64,000 nucleotides of DNA from 2-02-FULL-55-14 sp964534125 (GTDB lineage Bacteria; Bacteroidota; Ignavibacteria; UBA10030), in assembly GCA_964534125.1 (NCBI GenBank), contig CAZHOJ010000004.1:186001-250000 (forward strand), in the 5' to 3' direction. Below the pieces are notes generated by a model. That model did not search any database. It was not told the origin of the DNA and saw only the letters and a list, made by a program, of their open reading frames with translations. This document shows, piece after piece, positions 51,793-59,919 of this stretch (position 1 is the stretch's first letter; each line of letters begins with the position of its first letter). The position numbers were made by a program, and so were the translations under genes.

Positions 51793-54060
51793 ATGAGCCC
51801 TGAGACACTCCTGAATATTGCCCTGATCGTCCTGTTCCTCCCGCTGGCGAGTTTCGCCGTCCTGATCTTCTTTAACAAGCGGATGCCCCGGGAGGGCGAC
51901 TGGTTCGGCACCACCGTGCTGTTCGTGATACTGGTCCTGTCCTTCGTCCTGCTATGGACCAAGGTGACAACGTACCACGACGAGGTCCTGCAGGGCAGCT
52001 TCACGTGGATCAGCCTGGGGGATGTTCCGGGATGGGGTCCGCTGACCGTCACGCTCGGGATCATGATCGACAATGTCAGTGCGATCATGCTGATGGCGGT
52101 GGCCATTGTCTCCTCGCTCGTCCATCTTTTCTCTATCGGCTACATGCATGGGGACGTGCGATACGGCCGGTACTTCGCCTATCTGAGCCTGTTCACATTC
52201 TCGATGCTCGGTATCGTGCTGACGAACAACTTCCTGATGATGTACGTGTTCTGGGAACTCGTGGGGCTCTCGTCCTACCTGCTCATCGGACACTGGTTCG
52301 AGAAGAAGAGCGCGGCGGATGCAGGGAAGAAGGCCTTCATCGTCAACCGGGTCGGTGATATCGGTATGTTCACCGGCATCCTGATCCTCTACGGGACGTT
52401 CCAGACATTCTCCTTCGACCCGATCTTCGAGGCCATCCAGGCCGGTCAGATCCCACTCGGCAGCGAGGCATGGCTGACCGCAGCGGGCATCCTCATTTTC
52501 TGCGGCGCCGTCGGAAAATCGGCCCAGTTCCCGCTGCATGTCTGGCTTCCGGATGCCATGGAAGGCCCGACGCCCGTCAGCGCGTTGATCCATGCGGCGA
52601 CGATGGTCGCGGCAGGTGTCTACCTGGTGACCCGGACGTTCGCGATGATGACCGCAGATGCGCTCATCACCATCGCGTACATCGGCGCCATCACCGCCTT
52701 CGTGGCGGCCACGATCGCGATCGCCCAGAACGACATCAAGAAGGTGCTTGCCTACTCTACCGTCAGCCAGCTTGGGTACATGATCATGGGGCTTGGCGTC
52801 GGAGCATACACGGCCGGGTTCTTCCATCTCACCACGCATGCGATGTTCAAGGCGGGGCTTTTCCTTGGCTCGGGTTCGGTCATCCATGCGATGCACCACG
52901 CGCTTCACAAGGCGCACGATCATCATACCGACGCGCAGGACATCCGGAACATGGGCGGCCTTCGGACGAAGATGCCCATCACTTTTTGGACGTTCCTCAT
53001 CTATACGCTCGCCATCTCCGGCGTTCCGCTGACATCCGGATTCCTCAGCAAGGATGAGCTCCTTGCGGGAACGTTGGCGTTCAGTTCGCTGCAGGGACAT
53101 GCCATCATCCCCATTGTCGGCTTCGGCGTCGCGGGGCTGACGGCATTCTACATGTTCCGTCTTGTCATCCTTACCTTTTTCGGCGAACACAAGGTCCCGA
53201 ACCGGCTCGGGGACATCCACGAATCACCGTGGGTCATGACTGTCCCGCTGGTGACGTTCGCGGTCCTGTCGTTCTTCTTCTTCTTCACGGGAACGGTGAA
53301 TCCGTTTAGCCCAGAAGGGTGGTTCACTGATGCCGTGCAGCGTCCGGTATCCGTCGTTCCGGCCGGGGTCGCGGCCCCCGATGGGACGCTCTTCGCCGAT
53401 GCGCTCCACCATGCGCACGGGACGGCGATGATGCTGTCGCTGTCGATCGCAGGTCTGGGCATCCTCGTTGCGTTCCTCACCTACTACTGGAAGCGCATCA
53501 GCGCGGACGCCATCGCGAATGCACTGAAGCCCGTGCACACGTTCCTGCTGAACAGGTGGTACTTCGACGAACTGTACGATGCAACGGTCGTGAAGGGCAC
53601 CATCCTCTTTGCCAGGGCGTACGCGTGGTTCGATAACACGGTCATCGACGGCATCGTGAACGGCACAGCCCGGTGGACGCTGGGGCTGACGCTCGGCACG
53701 CGTGCAACATGGGATGAGGGGAATTTCGGTGCGGTCGCGTACCGGGTCGTTTCCGGTGTCGTCTCCGTGTATGCAGGCTGGTTGCTGGCGTCGAGCCTCG
53801 CGCCGGCAGACCCGACCCTCTGGCAGTTCCTCCAGTATGGCGTTCTGGGGATCGCCACGGCCGGGCTTGCGTTCTTCATGTTCTACGTCGGGATCGGCGG
53901 TTTCGACAACCGGATCATCGACGGCCTCGTGAACCTCGTGGCATACCTTGCGGGATTCGTGGGAATCGTCACTCGCCGGGTCCAGACCGGAAAGGTACAG
54001 ACCTATCTGGCATTCGTGCTGTTCGGGGTGATGGTGTTCTACTTGTGGTTCAGGGGGTAA
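51793..54060 (+). CDS. nuoL: NADH-quinone oxidoreductase subunit L
   Basis: A 755-residue antiporter-like subunit. LVGLSSYLLIGHWFEKKSAADAGKKAFIVNRVGDIG, LPDAMEGPTPVSALIHAATMVAAGVYL and the discontinuous-helix region are standard NuoL. The length exceeds E. coli NuoL because of an extended C-terminal region before the lateral helix. A 162-base gap with an inverted repeat follows before nuoM. Confidence 0.95.
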   Translation: MSPETLLNIALIVLFLPLASFAVLIFFNKRMPREGDWFGTTVLFVILVLSFVLLWTKVTTYHDEVLQGSFTWISLGDVPGWGPLTVTLGIMIDNVSAIMLMAVAIVSSLVHLFSIGYMHGDVRYGRYFAYLSLFTFSMLGIVLTNNFLMMYVFWELVGLSSYLLIGHWFEKKSAADAGKKAFIVNRVGDIGMFTGILILYGTFQTFSFDPIFEAIQAGQIPLGSEAWLTAAGILIFCGAVGKSAQFPLHVWLPDAMEGPTPVSALIHAATMVAAGVYLVTRTFAMMTADALITIAYIGAITAFVAATIAIAQNDIKKVLAYSTVSQLGYMIMGLGVGAYTAGFFHLTTHAMFKAGLFLGSGSVIHAMHHALHKAHDHHTDAQDIRNMGGLRTKMPITFWTFLIYTLAISGVPLTSGFLSKDELLAGTLAFSSLQGHAIIPIVGFGVAGLTAFYMFRLVILTFFGEHKVPNRLGDIHESPWVMTVPLVTFAVLSFFFFFTGTVNPFSPEGWFTDAVQRPVSVVPAGVAAPDGTLFADALHHAHGTAMMLSLSIAGLGILVAFLTYYWKRISADAIANALKPVHTFLLNRWYFDELYDATVVKGTILFARAYAWFDNTVIDGIVNGTARWTLGLTLGTRATWDEGNFGAVAYRVVSGVVSVYAGWLLASSLAPADPTLWQFLQYGVLGIATAGLAFFMFYVGIGGFDNRIIDGLVNLVAYLAGFVGIVTRRVQTGKVQTYLAFVLFGVMVFYLWFRG

Positions 54061-54068
54061 GGGTTGTG

Positions 54069-54182
54069 CGCAGAGACGGAGAGCGGCACCGGAGGGTCAG
54101 GGGGAGGACGCAGAGAGATCGAAAGAGGGAATGACTGCAATTCATACTCTCTCAGCGTCTCTGCTCCCTCGGCGACTCTGCG
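54069..54182. repeat. Palindromic intergenic element inside the nuo operon
   Basis: The gap between nuoL and nuoM holds CGCAGAG (54069-54075) and CTCTGCG (54176-54182) at its ends and several internal complementary words (GCAGAGAG / CTCTCT, GACGGAGAG / CTCCCTC). The composition, rich in CAGAGA on one side and TCTCTG on the other, suggests a folded repeat of a kind that can occur many times in one genome. No protein is encoded. Confidence 0.5.
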
Positions 54183-54222
54183 TGAAACAGATATTGACTT
54201 GAGTTCTCAGGAGTAATCGCTC

Positions 54223-55827
54223 ATGGAATTTTTCGGAATAGGCGTTCTCACATGGATCACGTTCCTGCCGGTCCTCGGAATGATCGCGGTCCTGATCATC
54301 CCGAAGTCGAACGAGAACGCGGTCAAGTGGACGGCACTGGCTGCCACCGGCCTTCAGCTTCTCCTGGCGTTCCTCATCTACGCCAACTTTGATACCGGGC
54401 TGAAGGGGATCAACGACGCGGCGTCGATGCAGCTGAAAGAGCAGTTCTCGTGGATCAGCATTCCGGGCACCTCCTGGATCGGCCGTGTGCAGATCGAGTA
54501 CTTCCTCGGTATCGACGGCCTGAGCTTTCCGATGGTTTTCCTGACGGCCCTCATCAGCTTCATTGCCGTCATCTCCTCCTGGAACATCCCGAAGGCCCTG
54601 AAGGGCTACATGGCGATGCTGCTCCTGCTGGATACGGGTATGATGGGCGTGTTCGTCTCGCTCGATTTCTTTCTCTTCTACGTGTTCTGGGAAGTGATGC
54701 TGCTGCCGATGTACTTCCTCATCGGTATCTGGGGTGGGCCACGGAGGGAGTATGCTGCCATCAAGTTCTTCCTCTATACGCTCCTGGGCAGCGTCCTGAT
54801 ATTGCTGGCGATGATCGCGCTGTACTTCAGCGTTACCATCATCGACCCGGCTACAGGGGAGAGTATCCACACCTTCAACATGCTGGCCATGATGGACCCT
54901 GCGAACTACGAGCCGGGGTCATTGCTCGCGGGGGCAGGAACGGCGTTGCGCTCGCTGGCATATCTTGCACTGTTCATCGGGTTCGCGATCAAGGTCCCGA
55001 TCTTCCCGTTCCATACATGGTTGCCGGATGCGCACGTCGAGGCCCCGACCGCCATCAGCGTCATCCTTGCGGGCGTCCTGCTGAAGATGGGAACGTATGG
55101 CCTGTTGCGCATCAACTATCCGATGTTTCCCGACATTGCCATGGAGTGGGTCGTCCCGCTTGGCATTCTGGCCTTCATCAATATTGTGTATGGAGCGCTC
55201 TGCGCGATGGCGCAGAAGGACTTCAAGAAGCTCATCGCATATTCCTCCGTGAGCCACATGGGCATTGTCCTGCTGGGTATGGCCGCGATGAACTCCCAGG
55301 GCATGATTGGGGCAGTGCTCCAGATGTTCAACCATGGCACCATCACCGCTATGCTCTTCCTTATCGTGGGCGTCATCTATGATCGTGCCCACACGCGTGA
55401 CCTCGATGCGTTCGGTGGGTTGGCCCTGACGATGCCGAAATACACGGGAATCATGACCGTGGCGTTCTTTGCCGCCCTCGGTCTCCCCGGCCTGAGCGGG
55501 TTCATTTCCGAGGCCTTCTCGTTCCTCGGGGCCTTCAGGGTCGACTCGCTCCGCATCATTACCATCGCCTCGACACTCGGCATCGTCCTGACGGCGGCCT
55601 ATATGCTCTGGACACTCCAGCGTGTGTTCCTCGGCCCGAAGAACGAGAAATGGGAGGGATTGCCGGATATCAACGGCCGCGAGCTGGCCGCACTCGTACC
55701 GCTGGCAGTCATCGTCATCCTGCTTGGGATCTATCCGTCAGTCATCATCGATTATATGAGCGCGTCCCTGAACCACCTTGTCGAGGTGATGAATTCGGGA
55801 ACAACATACATGGCGATCGCGCCATAG
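54223..55827 (+). CDS. nuoM: NADH-quinone oxidoreductase subunit M
   Basis: A 534-residue antiporter-like subunit. DGLSFPMVFLTALISF, FFLFYVFWEVMLLPMYFLIGIWGG, FPFHTWLPDAHVEAPTAISVILAGVLLKMGTYGL and the Lys in AQKDFKKLIAYSSVSHMG are diagnostic. Ribosome site CAGGAG before the start. Confidence 0.95.
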   Translation: MEFFGIGVLTWITFLPVLGMIAVLIIPKSNENAVKWTALAATGLQLLLAFLIYANFDTGLKGINDAASMQLKEQFSWISIPGTSWIGRVQIEYFLGIDGLSFPMVFLTALISFIAVISSWNIPKALKGYMAMLLLLDTGMMGVFVSLDFFLFYVFWEVMLLPMYFLIGIWGGPRREYAAIKFFLYTLLGSVLILLAMIALYFSVTIIDPATGESIHTFNMLAMMDPANYEPGSLLAGAGTALRSLAYLALFIGFAIKVPIFPFHTWLPDAHVEAPTAISVILAGVLLKMGTYGLLRINYPMFPDIAMEWVVPLGILAFINIVYGALCAMAQKDFKKLIAYSSVSHMGIVLLGMAAMNSQGMIGAVLQMFNHGTITAMLFLIVGVIYDRAHTRDLDAFGGLALTMPKYTGIMTVAFFAALGLPGLSGFISEAFSFLGAFRVDSLRIITIASTLGIVLTAAYMLWTLQRVFLGPKNEKWEGLPDINGRELAALVPLAVIVILLGIYPSVIIDYMSASLNHLVEVMNSGTTYMAIAP

Positions 55828-55836
55828 AATATTTCG

Positions 55837-55864
55837 GTAGTCAGTAGACAGTCGTCAGTCGACA
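55837..55864. repeat. Degenerate 7-base tandem repeat
   Basis: Four exact-length units GTAGTCA, GTAGACA, GTCGTCA and GTCGACA occupy the 50-base gap between nuoM and nuoN. A similar 7-base array lies at 33762-33789. Confidence 0.55.
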
Positions 55865-55877
55865 GATTGCAGCATAC

Positions 55878-57365
55878 ATGGTAGAACAAGTACTCCAAAA
55901 CCTGTCCCTCTTCATTCCAGAGACCGTCCTGGTGGTGACGTTCTGCGTCGTCATTCTCGCGCAGCTCATCGTCAGGGGCAGCAAGGTGCTTCCGATACTC
56001 CTTGCTCTCATCGGGGTCATCGTTGCGGGATTCTATGCCATCGGCCAGTTCGGGCTGCATGAGGCGATCTTCTCGGGCATGATCACGGTCGATGCGTTCG
56101 CGTCGTTCTTCAAGGTCCTGCTCGCGCTCAGCACGGTCTTCATCCTGTTGTTCTCCTTCTCGTCGACAGAGGTGCAGGGGGCGGTGAAACGGGTGGGTGA
56201 GTATGCGTCGTTGCTGGTCGCCGCGACATTAGGGATGTTCCTGATGGCAGGCGCCTCGAACCTGCTGATGATCGTGCTTGCGGTGGAGCTCACCAGTCTC
56301 AGCTCCTATATCCTCGCAGGATATACCAAGGAGGCGCCGGATGCGAGCGAGGCATCGCTGAAGTATGTCATCTACGGGGCGTTGTCGTCGGGTATCATGC
56401 TTTACGGAATCTCGCTGCTGTACGGTTTGACGGGTTCTCTCGGTCTCCATGAGATCCGGGTGGTCCTTGCGGACAGCGCACCGGTCAACTATCCGCTGCT
56501 TCTCCTGTCGACTGTCATGATCCTCGTGGGATTTGGGTACAAGATATCAGCGGTGCCTTTCCACTTCTGGACCCCCGATGTCTACGAAGGGGCGCCCATC
56601 ACGATCACGGCCTTCCTGTCGGTCGCATCCAAGGCCGCCGGATTTGCCGTGATGATCCGGTTCTTTGTTACCACGTCCTACAGCCAACTCGGCTCGGACG
56701 TCATCGCAACGCTGCAGTACTTCGAGTGGCCAAAGCTCCTGGCGATCATCTCCGTGCTGACGATGACACTCGGAAATCTTGTTGCTGTCTGGCAGGACAA
56801 CATGAAGCGGCTGCTCGCGTATTCGAGCATCGCCCACGCCGGTTATATGCTGATGGGCGTTGTCGTGTACAGCCTCACGGGGCTCTCCGCGGTCCTCATC
56901 TATCTGACCGCTTACCTGTTCATGAACCTCGGCGCATTCTATGTCGTCATGCTGGTGGCTGGCAAGACCGGTTCTGAGGACATTAACAGCTATAAGGGGC
57001 TTGCCTACCGGGCCCCGCTCATCAGCGCCGCATTTGTGATCTTCCTCATCTCCCTCACGGGACTTCCCCCCACGGCGGGTTTCATCGGAAAGCTGTACCT
57101 GTTCTCTGCACTGCTCGATGCCAACTGGATCTGGCTGGCCATTGTCGGCGCCCTGAACAGCGTCATCTCGCTCTACTACTATGTCCGGATCATGCGCAAC
57201 ATGTACCTGCGCGATCCGGAGGCCTCCACAGCCACTGTCACGATCAGCCGCGCACAAACGGTGATGCTGTTCTGTCTCCTCGTTCCGGTGCTTGTCCTCG
57301 GGCTCTATTTCGCGCCCCTGGTCGATGTGGCCAATGCGGCGGTTGCAGTGTTCGGCGTCCGCTAA
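55878..57365 (+). CDS. nuoN: NADH-quinone oxidoreductase subunit N
   Basis: A 495-residue antiporter-like subunit with NLLMIVLAVELTSLSSYILAGY, SAVPFHFWTPDVYEGAPITITAFLSVASKAAGFAV and QDNMKRLLAYSSIAHAGYMLMG. It closes the complex I operon. No clear terminator follows; the next gene has its own promoter. Confidence 0.95.
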   Translation: MVEQVLQNLSLFIPETVLVVTFCVVILAQLIVRGSKVLPILLALIGVIVAGFYAIGQFGLHEAIFSGMITVDAFASFFKVLLALSTVFILLFSFSSTEVQGAVKRVGEYASLLVAATLGMFLMAGASNLLMIVLAVELTSLSSYILAGYTKEAPDASEASLKYVIYGALSSGIMLYGISLLYGLTGSLGLHEIRVVLADSAPVNYPLLLLSTVMILVGFGYKISAVPFHFWTPDVYEGAPITITAFLSVASKAAGFAVMIRFFVTTSYSQLGSDVIATLQYFEWPKLLAIISVLTMTLGNLVAVWQDNMKRLLAYSSIAHAGYMLMGVVVYSLTGLSAVLIYLTAYLFMNLGAFYVVMLVAGKTGSEDINSYKGLAYRAPLISAAFVIFLISLTGLPPTAGFIGKLYLFSALLDANWIWLAIVGALNSVISLYYYVRIMRNMYLRDPEASTATVTISRAQTVMLFCLLVPVLVLGLYFAPLVDVANAAVAVFGVR

Positions 57366-57406
57366 GCCCACTCTCGCCCGATACCTCGCTGTTCCATCCG
57401 GGTCCT

Positions 57407-57435
57407 TTGAGGTTACTGTGACCGATTGGTATAAT
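57407..57435 (+). promoter_or_regulatory. Sigma70-type promoter before the secreted esterase-like gene
   Basis: TTGAGG (57407-57412), 17 bases, TATAAT (57430-57435); the coding start is 34 bases downstream. Confidence 0.6.
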
Positions 57436-57468
57436 TCCTCTTCTCACGACGTGAGGCAGAGAGTCATC

Positions 57469-59919
57469 ATGCCACGCTCCGCGTACTGTCTTATTCTTGC
57501 TCTTGTGCTGCTTGCGCCGGCCCTGATGACCGCGCAACCGGCCCGGCTCATCCGTGATACAGGTTCAGGCCGGCCCTTCAATATCTATCTTCCTGCCGGC
57601 TATGATTCGTCGGATGAACGGTTCCCCGTGATGTATTTCTTCCGGGGGGATGAGGATGAATGGCTCAACAGGTCGGAGGACGCGAGCAGACGTGGTGATA
57701 TTCGCACCGTCATCGACTCGCTGGTGCGGAACGGATCGATCGGCAAAGCCATCTATGTCTTTCCCTATACCCCGCTTCCGACAGCGTTTCCCGAAGACGG
57801 CTTTGTCCCGGGCACGATGATGCCGTACGTCGACAGCGTGTACCGCACGCTCCCCACACGATCCGCGAGGGCCATCGACGGTTTTTCATGGGGTGGACTG
57901 TTCAGCATGACATTCATCATCCGGTATCCTCATCTCATTGCATCCGCGGGTGCGTACGATCCGTCCGTATTCGCGCTTCCGTACGCAGAGTTCGAGTCGC
58001 GGAGAGACGATGATCGCCACATGCGCTGGATGCGGATGCTGCATGTGTATGTGACCTCGGCTATTCTGGGTGGGAACAACAACGCCGGAACGAGCCAGCT
58101 GCTCGATTCGCTGGCTCAATATGGCGTGACAAACCTGGCGCCAACCCTCGTGCTCGATCCCGCGGCACAGCATAATTGGTACTTTGCGGACCTTCATGCT
58201 TCGCGCAATATCCCCAGGCACTGGCATGTGATAGGTCACCCCGGGCAGAATACGGTTGTGAGCATCACGGGACCGGTAGAAGGAGGGCAGGTGTCCGGGT
58301 CGGTCCCTGTCGGTTGGTCGGCCGCATCGGCTGACACGACGCTGCAGGTGTTCGTCCAGATATCCAGGGACCTTGGGCAGACCTGGCGGGAACTCTCGGC
58401 AGGAGCGGATGCGAACGGGACCGTGTCATGGAACACGCTCGACGATCCTGATGGCTCATTCTATACTGTCCGGGTGATCGCGGCCGGAGATACGAGCTTC
58501 GGGGAGGAGAGCGTCGTGCGTGTCAGGGTGAACAATCCCGGCAATGCGCCCCCTGAGGCCTATTTCAGCGACCTCTCCGCGAACAGCACGCTTTCAGGCA
58601 CAGCGACGATCCGATGGATCGGAGAGGATGCGGAACAGGACCCGTCCACCGCTTCTGTCCAGATCAGTCCGGATGGAGGAATCACCTGGCTTGGAATACC
58701 GGGAAGCTTCTCTCTGAATGATTCGGTTCTGTGGGATACACGTCAGTATCCGAACGGGGTGGCGTATCTGCTCCGGCTCCTCGCGACCGATGGTGCTGAC
58801 AGCGCAGTTGTGTTGTCGCCTATGTTCGGGGTGAGCAATGTCCGGCAGCAGCTGTCCGGCACCCTGATCGAACGCTCGACGATGAGAGGGGATGCAGACA
58901 TTTCGGTGCATGTTGTCGACCAGACCTCCGTCGCAGGCCAGCGATATCGCGTGACCTTTTCCAGGATCCCGGGAGATCCGTACCACCAGGCTTCTGGTCC
59001 GCTGTCGTATGAGGTCAGGAATCTGACAGCCGACATTGCTCTCCTCGCCGCTGTTCCGGTCCGTTCCGATGTGGAAGAAGGCCCGGTATTCGATGGCCTC
59101 AGGCTGAGCATCAGGGACGCGGGTGCAATCGATTTCAATGCTGACGGGTCAGGATGGATGGCGGGAACATCCAATCTCTCGGCAAAGCTCATTGTGCCTT
59201 CCATTGTCCTCCCGCCCGACACCTTCCAGGGACGGCCCTTCCCGGCTGACTATATTCTTCGGGTGTCTGATGATGTCGTCGATACCACCATATCGCGTTT
59301 CGGGACCGTTCCCACTCCTGTCCGCTGGAAGATCATGAACCGCTTCACGAACCGGGCGGTATTGCAGGAGTACCTTGATGTCGACATGACGGGAACGCTC
59401 ACCCACGGAGATGAGGTCTACTTCTGGGAGGTGCTGTACCGCTCAGACGGACAGGAGGGAGCTGGTCCGGACACGGTGCTGACATGGCAGGCTGTCTTCT
59501 CATCACCACCAACGTTGTTCCCGCCGGCAGCCGGAGATTCGCTCCTGTGGGCGGTTCGGAGTCCTTTGCATTCCGGGGACAGCTTCGAGTTCGACGCGGT
59601 GCTCACAGACGTTGCGAAAGGGGAAAGCGTCCCTGCGTCGGCTGTGCTCCATGAAGCATATCCGAATCCGTTCAATCCCTCGACGACCATCAGCTTCTCG
59701 ATGCCTGCGACCGCAATCGTCGCGGTCGATATCTACAACATGCTTGGCCAGCGGGTGGAGGAGTTTGTGCCACGTCCGTACAGTCATGGTGACCATCGTA
59801 TCCTCTGGAACGCGGCCGGCCTCCCGACAGGCATATATGTCGTACGAGTTACCATTTCCGATGCTCAAGGCCGAAGTGCCACACATCATCTGTATAACAA
59901 GCTCGTGTTGCTCAAATGA
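57469..59919 (+). CDS. T9SS-secreted esterase-like protein
   Basis: From ATG 57469 the product has 816 residues. A signal peptide (LILALVLLAPALMTAQ) leads into an esterase-type alpha/beta hydrolase domain (about 20-265): FNIYLPAGYDSSDERFPVMYFFRG and the nucleophile elbow GFSWGG (Ser near 143). Two or three immunoglobulin-like modules follow (VSITGPVEGGQVSGSVPVGWS; ATIRWIGEDAEQD). The last 80 or so residues are a type IX sorting domain (EAYPNPFNPSTTISFSMP ... LPTGIYVVRV ... KLVLLK). It is exported across the outer membrane or to the surface. The enzymatic substrate is unknown. The stop overlaps the next start. Confidence 0.85.
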   Translation: MPRSAYCLILALVLLAPALMTAQPARLIRDTGSGRPFNIYLPAGYDSSDERFPVMYFFRGDEDEWLNRSEDASRRGDIRTVIDSLVRNGSIGKAIYVFPYTPLPTAFPEDGFVPGTMMPYVDSVYRTLPTRSARAIDGFSWGGLFSMTFIIRYPHLIASAGAYDPSVFALPYAEFESRRDDDRHMRWMRMLHVYVTSAILGGNNNAGTSQLLDSLAQYGVTNLAPTLVLDPAAQHNWYFADLHASRNIPRHWHVIGHPGQNTVVSITGPVEGGQVSGSVPVGWSAASADTTLQVFVQISRDLGQTWRELSAGADANGTVSWNTLDDPDGSFYTVRVIAAGDTSFGEESVVRVRVNNPGNAPPEAYFSDLSANSTLSGTATIRWIGEDAEQDPSTASVQISPDGGITWLGIPGSFSLNDSVLWDTRQYPNGVAYLLRLLATDGADSAVVLSPMFGVSNVRQQLSGTLIERSTMRGDADISVHVVDQTSVAGQRYRVTFSRIPGDPYHQASGPLSYEVRNLTADIALLAAVPVRSDVEEGPVFDGLRLSIRDAGAIDFNADGSGWMAGTSNLSAKLIVPSIVLPPDTFQGRPFPADYILRVSDDVVDTTISRFGTVPTPVRWKIMNRFTNRAVLQEYLDVDMTGTLTHGDEVYFWEVLYRSDGQEGAGPDTVLTWQAVFSSPPTLFPPAAGDSLLWAVRSPLHSGDSFEFDAVLTDVAKGESVPASAVLHEAYPNPFNPSTTISFSMPATAIVAVDIYNMLGQRVEEFVPRPYSHGDHRILWNAAGLPTGIYVVRVTISDAQGRSATHHLYNKLVLLK

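Noticed and set aside
54061..54222. An insertion sequence inside the nuo operon
   Set aside because: The gap is too short, has no transposase and no target duplication could be seen; only a palindromic element is supported.
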